NCBI RefSeq assembly: GCF_900177665.1
Contig: NZ_FXAW01000006.1
Coordinates: 186,001-250,000, forward strand
From: Marivirga sericea
Lineage (GTDB): Bacteria > Bacteroidota > Bacteroidia > Cytophagales > Cyclobacteriaceae
Length of the DNA stretch: 64,000 bases
Direction: 5' to 3'
The position numbers and the translations under genes were made by a program. Numbering within the stretch: the stretch's first letter is position 1; every line of letters begins with the position of its first letter. The notes beneath the pieces were generated by a model, which ran no database searches, was not told where the DNA came from, and was given only the letters and a program-made list of their open reading frames with translations. Positions 26,672 through 37,600 of the stretch are shown here, piece by piece.

Positions 26672-27739
26672 TTATTGGCTCTTTATGAAATCGATGGCCT
26701 CTTCGATCATGCGGTCATTTCCTTCTATAAATCCAGTTGAATCCAATTGCACCAAAATATCTGGTTTTACTCCAAATTCAATGTTATTGCCATTAGCATC
26801 TAGTGTTCTAGTTGAGGAAAACCGATAGCGCCATCCATTTGGTAGCTCATCATTAATAGGAAGTCCACCACCCCCTCCTGTTTGGTCACCCATAAGCGTT
26901 ACATTCGGCAAAAAGCTCATCATACTAGCAAAAAAATTTGCGGAGCTGTAACTGCTTCTATTGATCAACACTACTATAGGTTTATTGAATTTATAATCTT
27001 CATTTCCATCAAATTCAATAAATTTTTCTTCTGCCCGTGAAAAATCATCATGGTCCGGTCCTGTCTTATAAAACCAGTCTGCTACTTTTACTCGGTCACC
27101 TGCAAATCTATTCGCAATAGTAAAAGCGTTACTGATACTTCCTCCACCATTATTTCGCACATCTATTATAATCCCTGCTACTGGCCCATCTAAACTATTG
27201 AGTTGAAAACTTTCTTCCTCTTCATTGATCAAGAATTTGAGGACTAAATAATCCATTAATGAGGTACTTACATTATTCGAGAAGCTTTCATAATACATGT
27301 AACCAACCGAATCAATGATGGTATTATGGATAGGTCCAGAAATTTGATAATCTTCACTAGGCGCTAAATAATTTCTCTCTATCACATCAAAATTGAAGTT
27401 GGTTGGGTATTCTAAAAACCAGTCCCAATTACGAGATAAATCGATTCCTGCAGATATATTTACATGCCCATCTTTCAAGATAAACAGCATATCCGCTAAT
27501 ACATTAAATAATTCTACACTATTTCTAGCTTCAATTGCCTTAGGTCTAAAAACATCCCTGGCCGAATCCCAATCAATATTTTTATCTTCAAAAAAAGAAT
27601 ACTTTTCATCTACTGTTTCCCATAAATGGTCAAAAATGGCAGCATTTTCTGGTTCGGGCTCTTCTTTCATGAACAGTCTTTCACAAGAGGAAAGCGCTAA
27701 GAAAAGTAAAAGTAATATGGTAATGTTCCTCAAGCTCAT
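26672..27739 (-). CDS. S41-family peptidase lipoprotein
   Basis: A 355-residue envelope lipoprotein: signal peptide ending LALSSC with lipobox Cys19. The S41 (C-terminal-processing/tricorn-like) fold is shown by the tail-specific motif GIIIDVRNNGGG and the nucleophile region NRSSYSSANFFASM, in which the second Ser of YSSANF is the likely catalytic serine. There is no PDZ domain, as in many Bacteroidota S41 proteins. The start overlaps the stop of the upstream barrel protein gene by ATGA, so these two and lysA form an operon. Substrate unknown. Confidence 0.88.
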   Translation of the reverse strand: MSLRNITILLLLFLALSSCERLFMKEEPEPENAAIFDHLWETVDEKYSFFEDKNIDWDSARDVFRPKAIEARNSVELFNVLADMLFILKDGHVNISAGIDLSRNWDWFLEYPTNFNFDVIERNYLAPSEDYQISGPIHNTIIDSVGYMYYESFSNNVSTSLMDYLVLKFLINEEEESFQLNSLDGPVAGIIIDVRNNGGGSISNAFTIANRFAGDRVKVADWFYKTGPDHDDFSRAEEKFIEFDGNEDYKFNKPIVVLINRSSYSSANFFASMMSFLPNVTLMGDQTGGGGGLPINDELPNGWRYRFSSTRTLDANGNNIEFGVKPDILVQLDSTGFIEGNDRMIEEAIDFIKSQ

Positions 27740-28560
27740 ATTTTAAAAAATGTACTTATCATGATAGAATGTTCTCCGGTTCTAACAGGGTTTTGGGCTT
27801 TATAGCTTTCATAATTCCAGAAATAATCTAGCCTTAAACCATTTCCATTTTTTAAAGGATAGAATAGAAAAAACTGGGTCGACCACTTAAAATAATTACC
27901 AAAACTTATTATTTCGCCTTCTTTCACATAATCAAGAAATTCAATCTCTTCCTTATTTACAGACGCAGGAAATCGAGTTGATGCAAATAAAGGGCGAGTT
28001 GCATAAGTTAATAATGGAATACTTGTGAAAGCACCCAATTCAAAATTTCTCTCCCAAAGTTCGAATGGCCTAGCAATCATCAAAGCAGGAGCCACGGAAA
28101 ATCTAGTTTCTATATGTTGGCTATTATTAGTGAAGTTTAAATGTTGTCGTAATGCCCATTTGGCTGATAAATCAAAACCAGGTCTGAGTTTCAGCTTTTT
28201 CTCTTCAAGATTGGAAACTTTCCAATAGCGCTGAAAATGCCCCTCTAATCTGAAAGTATACATTTCTGCATTACTGATACTACTTGAGGGATTATTGAAA
28301 TCAAATTTTACAGAGGAGGCATTTAGATTGTTCATTTTTTCCTGAAAATGACCCAAAATTACACTTCCTCCACTACCATCATAAAGTAAAGGAGAAATAC
28401 CTTCATCAATAATATTCACATAACTTCCACCAATACCTGTTATAAAATGGGTTTGATTTTTTTTATCATTGGATTTCTGTGCTTGTCCAAAACTTGCAAA
28501 ACTAAGACTAGTAGCAAGTAAACTAAGGCCTAAAAAGTATAGCTTATTCAAAATCAACAA
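27736..28560 (-). CDS. Predicted outer-membrane beta-barrel protein
   Basis: A 274-residue exported protein with signal peptide (cleavage likely after SFG-Q near residue 26) and alternating amphipathic strands ending in aromatic residue pairs, finishing with the C-terminal SIMISTFFKI strand typical of barrels. No family is recognised. The start overlaps the end of lysA by 17 bp and the stop overlaps the S41 peptidase start (ATGA), so it is translated in coupling with both. A role with the S41 peptidase is suggested only by the overlap. Confidence 0.7.
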   Translation of the reverse strand: MLILNKLYFLGLSLLATSLSFASFGQAQKSNDKKNQTHFITGIGGSYVNIIDEGISPLLYDGSGGSVILGHFQEKMNNLNASSVKFDFNNPSSSISNAEMYTFRLEGHFQRYWKVSNLEEKKLKLRPGFDLSAKWALRQHLNFTNNSQHIETRFSVAPALMIARPFELWERNFELGAFTSIPLLTYATRPLFASTRFPASVNKEEIEFLDYVKEGEIISFGNYFKWSTQFFLFYPLKNGNGLRLDYFWNYESYKAQNPVRTGEHSIMISTFFKI

Positions 28561-29752
28561 TTACCTGATTTCTCAATAAATCATCCAAAGATTCTCTTTT
28601 TCGGATGAGCTGATCTTTTCCGTCATGCACTAACACTTCTGCTGGTCTATATCGGGAATTATAATTTGAAGCCATAGAAAATCCATAAGCCCCAGCATTT
28701 TTAATGGCAATAATATCGCCACGTCTAACTTCTGATAAACGTCTATCAGTACCGAAGGTATCCGTTTCACAAATGTAGCCTACAACCGTGTAAACTCTCT
28801 GGGTGTCTGATGGGTTTGAGATGTTTTCAATTTGATGGTAAGCATCATACATCATCGGACGCAGCAAATGGTTCATGCCTGTATCCAAGCCCACAAAAAC
28901 AGTTGCAGGAGTAGTTTTAATAACATTTACCTTTGAAAGAAAATATCCCGACTCTGAGACTAAGAACTTGCCAGGCTCAAACCACAATTCTAAATCTTTT
29001 CCTCTTCCCTTGCAAAATGCTTTGAATCGCTTGCTTACTTCTTCACCTAACTCCTCAATATCTGTTGTGACATCACCATTTTTATAAGCTACCTTAAACC
29101 CGCTTCCGAAATCAATAAAATCAAGATTAGGAAAATCCTCAGCAGCTTCAAAAATAATTTCGGTTCCTCTTAGAAATACTTCCGAATCTAGAATATCAGA
29201 TCCTGTATGAATGTGTAATCCGACAACATTTAAATTGTAATTATCAATCACTCTAAGTAAATGTCGCATTTGCAAAATCGAAATGCCGAATTTTGAATCT
29301 ATATGACCAGTCGATATTTTTGAATTACCCCCTGCCATAATATGAGGGTTTAACCTTACACATACTGGCACGCTGTCATGATAACGATGTCCAAACTGCT
29401 CTAAAATAGAAATATTATCGATGTTAATCATCAATCCTAAGTCAACTGCTTCCACAATTTCATCGATAGACACACAATTAGGAGTGTAAAGAATGTCTTT
29501 AGGCTCAAAGCCTGCTTTCAACCCTAAATAGGCTTCTTGAATAGAAACTACATCTAGACCTGTACCATGTTTTTTCATCCACTTTAACACAGAAACATTG
29601 CTCAATGCTTTGGTAGCATATTTCAATTTTAAATTAATACCTGAAAAGGCATCATTTAATCTATTGATTTGTGATGCGATTTTATCCGCATCATAAACAT
29701 ACAAAGGGGTGCCGTATTTTTTGGCTAATGATGTTAACACTGAATTCTCCAC
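28544..29752 (-). CDS. lysA: Diaminopimelate decarboxylase
   Basis: A PLP enzyme for the last step of lysine synthesis. Fold type III features are clear: the PLP lysine in KYATKA (Lys48 from the chosen start), HIHTGSD, the phosphate-binding GSGFKVAY, CETDTFG with the substrate-site cysteine, and NAGAYGFSMASNYNSR near the C terminus. The open frame reaches 29887, but that would overlap the KefB-type gene by 95 bp and start with non-family sequence; there is no ATG after the KefB stop, so GTG at 29752 (alternatively GTG at 29740) is the best start, giving 402 residues, a normal length. Start is the uncertain part. Confidence 0.9.
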   Translation of the reverse strand: MENSVLTSLAKKYGTPLYVYDADKIASQINRLNDAFSGINLKLKYATKALSNVSVLKWMKKHGTGLDVVSIQEAYLGLKAGFEPKDILYTPNCVSIDEIVEAVDLGLMINIDNISILEQFGHRYHDSVPVCVRLNPHIMAGGNSKISTGHIDSKFGISILQMRHLLRVIDNYNLNVVGLHIHTGSDILDSEVFLRGTEIIFEAAEDFPNLDFIDFGSGFKVAYKNGDVTTDIEELGEEVSKRFKAFCKGRGKDLELWFEPGKFLVSESGYFLSKVNVIKTTPATVFVGLDTGMNHLLRPMMYDAYHQIENISNPSDTQRVYTVVGYICETDTFGTDRRLSEVRRGDIIAIKNAGAYGFSMASNYNSRYRPAEVLVHDGKDQLIRKRESLDDLLRNQVIVDFE

Positions 29753-29792
29753 TGAATAATCTATATTAAATTGTAGACTTAAATCACTATTT

Positions 29793-31823
29793 TTAAATGC
29801 TAATTTTATCGTAAAATTGTTCCAAATCTTCGGGTTTACCAAATACAAATATCGTATCCCCTTTTTTTGGAGTTGTTTCCGGACCAATTTGGGTGGTTAA
29901 TTCACCATTTCTTTTAAGCCCAATCACTGTAACACCAAATTTATGTCGAATGTTAGTTTCTGCAATCGGTTTATCGGTAATATCACTGTTGTCCATTTCA
30001 ATTTCATAGCATGCCGTGGTCAAATTTGGAAATTCCTCTGTCAATTTCTGCATAGGATTTCTTTTTATCACGCCTCTTAACATTTCATAATTATCTGCTC
30101 GGACGTTTCTGACGAATTCTTTGATCTTTTTCTGCGGAATGAAATATTGGTTCAAAACTCTTGTGAAAATCTCCACAGATGTTTCGAATTCTTCAGGAAT
30201 TACTTCATCAGCTCCTAATCGTAAATTCTCTTCTGTTTCTGTAATAAATCTAGTTCTTACTATAATATGGATAGTATTACTAATAGATCTGATTTGAGTG
30301 ACAATGCGCTTGGTTGCTAATGGATCAGAAATAGCGATAACGACTACTTTTGCTTTATAAACACCTAATCCTTTTAGAACCTCATGCTGAATTGCATCTC
30401 CATAGTGAATGGGTTCTCCTAAGGCCTTATATTTCTTAATGGTATCAGGATTCATTTCACAAATTACGTAAGGAATACCTGCGCTTTTGGCGGCTTTAGC
30501 AACATTTTGACCGTTTAAGCCAAAGCCAACGATTACTATGTGTTTATCTAATTCATCCTCAGGTGAGTCTTGTACCTCTGCTGGAGTATCAGGAAAAGAA
30601 AAAAACATTTTCTGTGTTCGAGAACCAATTTTTGAAGCTAATCTACTTGTGGCCAACTTATCCGCAATTTTTCCAGCCTTACTCATCATAAAGGGCGTGA
30701 TCCCCATTGTAAATAACGAAACAGACAAGAAATATTGATAAGTTAAATCTGAAATAACGGCATAAGTTATTCCTACTGTGGATAAAATAAAGGCGAATTC
30801 CCCAACTTGAAAAATAGATAAGCCAATTCGGTAGGAAGTTCTTCCAGGATAACCCAAAAATGCTCCTGCTACAGTAGCTATTAAAGACTTTCCTATAAAA
30901 GTAGCCGCCATTAAACCCAGAATTACTAAAAAATGGTCTGCAACAAAAAAGATGTCCAATAGCATTCCAATGGACACAAAGAAAAAGGAGGTGAAGAGTT
31001 CATGGAAAGGCAAAATGTTACTTGCCGCCTGATGACTGTATTCAGATTCTGACACAATTAAACCCGCCAAAAAGGCCCCCAAAGCAAGTGATAAGCCCAA
31101 AGCAGAACTTAACCATGCAATCGAAAAACAAATCAACACTATGACTAAAATGAATAATTCCTTACTACGGGTTTTCGCAATTTGATAGAATAACCAAGGA
31201 ACAATATATCGGGCACTTACCAATACAAAAGCTATTAATAGCGCTGCTTTTAATATCATCATTAGTATTTCCATCCAAATATTTTGAGATTCACCAGCCA
31301 GAAGTGGGGTGAAAAGCATCATGGGTACTACTATGATATCTTGAAAGATTAAAATGGCTAGGATAGTTTTTCCATGTGGGGTGGAAGTTTCTCCTTTGTC
31401 TTGGATGATTTTGAGGACAATGGCCGTACTACTTAATGAAAACAAAAATCCAAGGAAAATTGCAGCACTTAGATCAAAGCCTGTATTCATTGCAATCAGC
31501 ATTACCAGTAAAATAGTACCCACCACTTGCACCGTTCCGCCAATAAAAACCGCACGTTTTATGGAGATTAAGCTTTTAATGGAAAACTCTATACCAATAA
31601 TAAATAGCAATAAAATAACTCCGATCTCTGCAAATACCTTAACGCCTTCAGTGGCTTCAATCAATTGAAAGCCATAGGGGCCTGCAATTATACCGGTAAT
31701 CAAGAAACCAATAATGGGTGGGACTTTTAGTTTTCTAAATAGAAGAATTACAAAAATCGAAAGTCCTAAAATAATGACAATATCACTTAGAATTGGAATA
31801 TCTACACTAGCAGCTAAAATCAT
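29793..31823 (-). CDS. KefB/CPA2-type cation:proton antiporter with RCK domains
   Basis: A 676-residue inner-membrane antiporter. About 12-13 hydrophobic helices fill residues 1-395 with the CPA2 motif PIIGFLITGIIAGPYG near the start. A cytosolic RCK_N domain follows (HIVIVGFGLNGQNVAKAA near 428, the NAD-binding Rossmann motif), then RCK_C at about 590-676. Family members exchange K+ or Na+ for protons under control of ligands on the RCK domain. lysA follows after 40 bp on the same strand. Glutathione control as in E. coli KefB is not implied. Confidence 0.92.
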   Translation of the reverse strand: MILAASVDIPILSDIVIILGLSIFVILLFRKLKVPPIIGFLITGIIAGPYGFQLIEATEGVKVFAEIGVILLLFIIGIEFSIKSLISIKRAVFIGGTVQVVGTILLVMLIAMNTGFDLSAAIFLGFLFSLSSTAIVLKIIQDKGETSTPHGKTILAILIFQDIIVVPMMLFTPLLAGESQNIWMEILMMILKAALLIAFVLVSARYIVPWLFYQIAKTRSKELFILVIVLICFSIAWLSSALGLSLALGAFLAGLIVSESEYSHQAASNILPFHELFTSFFFVSIGMLLDIFFVADHFLVILGLMAATFIGKSLIATVAGAFLGYPGRTSYRIGLSIFQVGEFAFILSTVGITYAVISDLTYQYFLSVSLFTMGITPFMMSKAGKIADKLATSRLASKIGSRTQKMFFSFPDTPAEVQDSPEDELDKHIVIVGFGLNGQNVAKAAKSAGIPYVICEMNPDTIKKYKALGEPIHYGDAIQHEVLKGLGVYKAKVVVIAISDPLATKRIVTQIRSISNTIHIIVRTRFITETEENLRLGADEVIPEEFETSVEIFTRVLNQYFIPQKKIKEFVRNVRADNYEMLRGVIKRNPMQKLTEEFPNLTTACYEIEMDNSDITDKPIAETNIRHKFGVTVIGLKRNGELTTQIGPETTPKKGDTIFVFGKPEDLEQFYDKISI

Positions 31824-32016
31824 TGAGTATTTATTTAACCTTAAAATTAAGCATATATATTAAACTTTATGCTCATCTTTTCAAAGCTTTCATAATATAA
31901 TGTTCAGCTGCATTTACCTATTAACTTGAAAAGAGTTTCAAAATTTACTTAGGTTAATGTAATAGTTGCTTCTTAATGATAATCGTGTAACAAATTTAAT
32001 GTAGTTGCTTTACTAT

Positions 32017-32775
32017 TTAAGCCGTCATACCGCCATCAACAGGGTTTACTGTTCCAGTAATGAAGTTACTATCATCGCTACCTAAAAACAGCATCAGCTT
32101 AGCCACATCTTCGTTTGTTGCATATCGCTGTAACGGGATACTTTGCTCAAAGCCCTTTTTTGCTTCAGCTCCCGCTCCTGGTGCAAATCCTTCCTCTAAA
32201 GAACGCATCATCCTGTTATCTACTGGAGAAGGGTTTACAGTATTTACTCTGATTTTATGTGGAGCGCCTTCTAAGGCAGCGGATTTCATCATGCCAATCA
32301 CAGCATGTTTGCTAGTTACATAAGGCAAAACATTGGGAGTCCCCATCAATCCTGCAACGGAAGAAGTAATGATTATACTGCCACCAGCTTTATTTTTTTT
32401 CATGACAGGAAAAACATGTCTCAATCCATAGTAAACACCTTTTATATTTACATTCAATAATTGGTCAAACACCTCTAATGGATACTCATCTAAGGGTGCT
32501 ACTTTACCTTCTATTCCCGCATTATTGTAGAAAATATCAATACCGCCCATTTTTTCCACGGCATGTACTACGTATTTTGCGACTTCTTTTTCCTTACTTA
32601 CATCAGCTTTATAAATAAAAAGATTTTCAGAAGCCAATTCCTGTTTTGCTTTCTCTAAATCTGCATCTTTTAAGTCAGTAATGAGTACTTTGGCTCCTTT
32701 TGCTAATAATTCTTTGGCCAGTGCTTTACCAATAGCGCCACTTCCTCCTGTGATAACAATTCTTTTATTTTTCAT
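32017..32775 (-). CDS. Short-chain dehydrogenase/reductase
   Basis: A classical 252-residue SDR. The cofactor motif reads TGGSGAIG near residues 9-16, NNAG is near 89, and the catalytic triad is Ser (TSSVAG) - Tyr - Lys (YVTSK). The Asp after the second strand (ITDLKDAD) favours NAD(H) over NADP(H). The C terminus ends in a typical NPVDGGMTA. The substrate is unknown; closest annotations in such genomes are 3-oxoacyl-ACP reductase-like or glucose dehydrogenase-like. The gene is monocistronic and divergent from the pseudouridine synthase gene. Confidence 0.92.
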   Translation of the reverse strand: MKNKRIVITGGSGAIGKALAKELLAKGAKVLITDLKDADLEKAKQELASENLFIYKADVSKEKEVAKYVVHAVEKMGGIDIFYNNAGIEGKVAPLDEYPLEVFDQLLNVNIKGVYYGLRHVFPVMKKNKAGGSIIITSSVAGLMGTPNVLPYVTSKHAVIGMMKSAALEGAPHKIRVNTVNPSPVDNRMMRSLEEGFAPGAGAEAKKGFEQSIPLQRYATNEDVAKLMLFLGSDDSNFITGTVNPVDGGMTA

Positions 32776-32894
32776 GATCGTATGTTTAGGTTCTAATAAT
32801 GAGAACGTTATGCCGATAGAGAGGTTGGTGAGTTTAGTTACTCAAGAAGATGATTTATATCACTGTATTTGATTATGATATTCTATTGATAGTA

Positions 32895-32924
32895 TTGAGC
32901 TAAGATTATAATTACTTAATTTTG
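32895..32924 (+). promoter_or_regulatory. Promoter of the pseudouridine synthase gene
   Basis: TTG at 32895-32897 and TAATTTTG at 32917-32924, 19 bp apart, match the Bacteroidota consensus 47 bp before the start codon at 32971. Confidence 0.6.
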
Positions 32925-32970
32925 CACTACTTAATAATTACAGCCACTGGCATTTCATATTTCCCTACCT

Positions 32971-34620
32971 ATGCAGGATACTTATTTCATAAAGTTCAAA
33001 TCTGACATCTCTAATTTTACGTTACCCGAAAGATTCACTTTCCCCTTTTCTTATGAACCCCATCCACTCACAGAATTGGCCGCAAAGGAGTTACAAGAGA
33101 TCCTAAAATCAGCTAAAATTCGAAATGAAATAAGCGGTAAAATGTACGGGGTTTTGATTGTTCAAAATCAACAGCAAGAGCTAGGATTCATTTGTTCATT
33201 CTCAGGGCAAGATTATGAAGGAAAACCTCCAGTGAATTTTGTGCCCCCCATTTATGATAGACTGGATATTAAGGGATTTTATAAAAAAGGGGAAAAGGAA
33301 TTGGACTACATCAACCAAAAAATTGAATCACTTGAACAGAATCCAAACTTCAAGCAACTTATGGAAGAGCTCAAAGAGCAAAGTAAAAAGTCCAATCTTT
33401 CATTAAAAACTGAGCAGGAAAGAAAACAAAAATCAAAGGCCATTAGAAAGCAAAAGCGTGAAGAGAGCATGGTAGAATTAAGTCCCAATGCTTTTGACAA
33501 ATTGGATGAAAAACTACGCAAAGAAAGTAGAAATGAAGATTATGATTACAAAAAGCTAAATAAAGCTTGGAAGAAGAAAATTGCCTCTATACAGTCAAAA
33601 GTTGCTGTTTATGAATCGAAAATTCAAAACTTGAAGAAAGAGCGAAAACAAAAATCCATTCAATTACAAAAGCAAATTTTTGACCAATATCACTTTCTGA
33701 ATGCAAATGGAAAAAGGAAGGGGCTGGAAGAAATTTTTGAGGAACTAGGCTACCCGCCTTCAGGGGCTGGAGACTGTGCTCTGCCCAAATTACTGCAATA
33801 TGCCTATGCCAATCACTTGCAGCCATTGGCTATGGGAGAGTTTTGGTGGGGAAAAGCACCCAAATCTGAATTACGGAAAGAGGGAAGGTTTTACCCAGCC
33901 TGTAGCGGAAAATGTAAACCTATTTTAGGACATATGTTAAAAGGATTAAGGCTAGAAGTGGACCCACTTTTGCAATATACCGCTGAAGACAAAGTAATAG
34001 AAACCTTGTATGAAGATGACCAAATTGCGGTTATTATCAAACCAGCCGGCCTACTCAGTATTCCTTCCAAAGAAATAAAAGATTCTGTTTTGACCCGTAT
34101 GCAAAAGCAGTATCCAAATGCCACAGGTCCGCTATTGGCGCATCGATTAGATAAACTCACCTCTGGCATTATGCTAATAAGCAAGGATTTGGAAAGCCAT
34201 AAATATCTGCAACAGCAATTTATGAATAAGACCATACAGAAAAGATATTGTGCTGTTCTCGATCGTAAATTAAAAGCGACCGAGGGAGAAGTTAATTTAC
34301 CACTTGCAGTTGATGAAGATAACCGGCCAATGCAAAAAGTGGATTACGACTCTGGAAGAAAAGCCCTGACTAAATGGAAATTAATACATCAAAATGAAGC
34401 TCAAAGCATGGTGACCTTTATTCCTGTGACCGGAAGAACACACCAATTGAGGGTTCATGCGGCCCATCCACAAGGTTTAGATGCCCCAATTGTGGGAGAT
34501 ACACTTTATGGAAATAAGTCGGAAAGATTGATGTTACATGCCGAGTATATTCAGTTCAAACATCCTAAAAGTAAAGAGGTCCTGTCATTTGAAAGCAAAG
34601 CAACATTCTTGTTTGAATAA
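32971..34620 (+). CDS. RluA-family pseudouridine synthase with long N-terminal extension
   Basis: A 549-residue RNA pseudouridine synthase. The catalytic motif HRLDKLTSG (His391 to Gly399, catalytic Asp394) and the later TGRTHQLRVHAAHP are diagnostic of the RluA/RluC/RluD group. The first 340 residues are an extension: a beta-rich part (1-100), a highly charged coiled coil (about 105-235), and a block with GYPPSGAGDCALPKLLQ and FYPACSGKCKPIL that may bind metal or RNA. This long form is known in Bacteroidota and Gammaproteobacteria. The target uridine (rRNA or tRNA) is not predictable. Confidence 0.9.
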   Translation: MQDTYFIKFKSDISNFTLPERFTFPFSYEPHPLTELAAKELQEILKSAKIRNEISGKMYGVLIVQNQQQELGFICSFSGQDYEGKPPVNFVPPIYDRLDIKGFYKKGEKELDYINQKIESLEQNPNFKQLMEELKEQSKKSNLSLKTEQERKQKSKAIRKQKREESMVELSPNAFDKLDEKLRKESRNEDYDYKKLNKAWKKKIASIQSKVAVYESKIQNLKKERKQKSIQLQKQIFDQYHFLNANGKRKGLEEIFEELGYPPSGAGDCALPKLLQYAYANHLQPLAMGEFWWGKAPKSELRKEGRFYPACSGKCKPILGHMLKGLRLEVDPLLQYTAEDKVIETLYEDDQIAVIIKPAGLLSIPSKEIKDSVLTRMQKQYPNATGPLLAHRLDKLTSGIMLISKDLESHKYLQQQFMNKTIQKRYCAVLDRKLKATEGEVNLPLAVDEDNRPMQKVDYDSGRKALTKWKLIHQNEAQSMVTFIPVTGRTHQLRVHAAHPQGLDAPIVGDTLYGNKSERLMLHAEYIQFKHPKSKEVLSFESKATFLFE

Positions 34621-34664
34621 ATAATAGAGATTAAGCAAGGTCAAAACTTTACATTTTTCATTTT

Positions 34665-37600
34665 CTATTCTACCAACACCTTTAGCTGAGTGCTTTGATT
34701 GCCCGTAGTTAATCTTACTAAATAAAGACTCTCTATTGCATTGGGAAAGCGAATTGACTTTTCTTCCCGCTTATTCACCTTTGTAAACTTTTTAGTGAGA
34801 ACCTGAGCTCCACTTAAACTATAAATTTCAACAGAATACTCCCCTAAAAAATCATTTTCAAATGAAATAGTGAATGCATTATTGTGTTTTAGTGGATTAG
34901 GAAATACGGAGAAACTCTGCGCTAACGGTGATTCATTGGAAGTAACTATTGTATTTTCAGAAAGTCCTTCACATCCATTGATGACCACTGCAACTTTATA
35001 ATTCCCGGTGCTCTCAACTACTAGTGTTTGTTCTGTAGCATCTGGCACTATGACATCTCTATAAAACCATTGATAGGCATCCCCATCACTTGCTGTTAAA
35101 ATTATATTTCCGTCACTATCTGCTTCCCCTACGGTTACTGTAGGCAGGTGATTTTCTTGAATAGTTATGAAGGCATTTTTTTCTTCTACAGCTGTTTCAC
35201 CATTAACATCCGTAACTGTTAATTTTATACTATATTCGCCAGGATCATCATATGTAACATCATGCGGTCCTATTCCAGAGGCTGTTGTTGGCTCTGCACC
35301 ACTACCAAAAGACCAATCAAGTGATTGGACGGAGCCAACTGATTCATTACTGAAAATCACATTTATTCCTGCACAACCACTTTGAACATCTGAACTAAAA
35401 TCAGGAATTGCTGGCCCAGACACGGGACCGAGTATTTCAAAATTATCAATCGCCATTCCTGCATCTGTCTCAGCAGGGTCAGTTCTGAATTTTATTCTAA
35501 AGCTTACATTTCCTTGACCACCCAAAAAAGAAATATCAGTAAACTTTCGTTCAAATTCATTCGAAGTAGTACCACTAAAAATGGGGACTTCATTTCCAAA
35601 GACAGATTGAGGGTTGCTAATTTGATTATACCAGCCTTCTACTTGTTCATCATTTAATTTCAACCAAGAATCACCTCTGTCCAGCGTATACTCCACAATA
35701 AATCCATCCCAAGTAGGTTCAAAGCTATAATTTGTTTCGAATGCCAATTCATAGTCACCTAGTGCCTCAAATTGAAATTCAGGGGTGTAAATATATGCTT
35801 CAGAATTATTTGCGTACTCGGTCACATTAATTCCAGTGACGAAAGCATTTTCGCCACTAGCTGTGCCAGCTTTCCCTTCAATTGTGCTTTGGCCTAATTC
35901 AAAACCTGTCCCTGAAATATTTTCAATTATAAAGTCAAGCACTTCTCCTTCTAAGTTTCCTCCATCTTCCAATGTATAAGGGATCGATTTTGAATTATTA
36001 ACAGTAATAAAATTTTCCTTAAGTACAGTGTCTTCTCCTTCAGCACTTGTGATAGTTAAACTTACATCATAACTTCCTCCTTGGGTGTAAATGTGGGTCG
36101 GATTCTCTAAATTTGACGTATTTCCATCGCCAAAATTCCAGACAAATGAAGTAGCTCCTGTTGACAAGTACTCAAAAGCAATTTCGTCTCCAGGAAAAAT
36201 GAATTCTGAATTTGATACTGTAAATTCTGCTGTCGGATTACTCTTCAATATTTGAAAATCATCAATCAATACTCCATCCGCTTGGTAACCCAGTTCATTA
36301 AATCCTTCGATTACATAAAAGACTATTCTAAAATTGACTTGTTCAAAACCTGTTAAGAAACTCACGTTGTATTTTGCTTCTACTGGTATAAAAGTAGTAT
36401 CTCCATCTAAAACCTCAATGGTCTGCTGGATCCATCCGGAACTTGCTAATTCTGGAAATACTATGGATGAAGATTCTGCGATATTATACCAGTTAGTACC
36501 AGCATCATCATCAACATCTCCTAGTAATTCCCAAGTTGCTCCATTATCTAAGCTGAACTGCACGTTCATTCCAAAAGGGCCAGAACTAAATACTCCTGAC
36601 GCTTCAGAGTAGGCATTCTCCATTATGAAACTAAAAGACAACTCATGATTTTTGGATTCATCTGTAAAATCAAAGATGGGTGAAATTAGAGCGCTGCTTA
36701 GTCTTTTATCTTCATTGCCTATATTTTCAGTTAATTTGGTTTTCCATACATTAAGCCCGGATATAGATTCATTTAATCGATTTCCAGGCGTTCCCAATTC
36801 CCATAAATTAATGCCCCCAGTGAGTGCAATGCCTTGAAAATCTTCTTGACTAGATTCAAAATCACCGCCATCAATTAATGTGTAAGGCACTTCAGCTAAC
36901 GAAAAATCTACAATATTTATCTCATAGAAATCTTCAGGAGCATTAGTTGGTGAAAAATACTCACGTCCAGAAAGGTCTAGAACACCAGCAAAAAAGTACT
37001 TTATAATTGAATTCTGTCCGGGATTTGGTATTGATGTTTGGTAGGTTATTCCATCCCCAGAATCAGTTAGATTTAGCGTATCTGTAGTCTCAAATGCATC
37101 AGTTGAATAAACTAGAATCGGGCTTTCCGAATCAAAGGTAGTGTCACTTACAATTTTTAACTCTATAGGTAAAGGATCGCTTGAATTATCAGTAATCTGA
37201 AAGTTGTTTTGATGTTCTAAATAAGTATTTATCCATCCCATATCCGCAAAAATCTCCTTTGTCACACCAGGATCGTGGATAGCTTCTCCTGCACCAAATT
37301 GAGGGGACATTAATGAATTTGGATTACCAGCAGGATATCGGGATTCATCCAAGTGAGAATAACTAGAACCTTGATTCCAGCTACCGGGAGCAAATAGTTT
37401 AGGTCTTTCTCCTAACTCTAGTATAGAAAATGGACCATCAAAAAACAAATCATTTCCAGTAAATGCATCACCGGCTTGACTGGAATTATCAGGTAGGAAA
37501 ATAATGGGGGAATTATCTCCCAATTTCACAAACTGAGTATAAATAGTAGGTAAACCGGAGGAAATAGACCATCTCCCTGTTTCTTGTTCTTCATTAAAAG

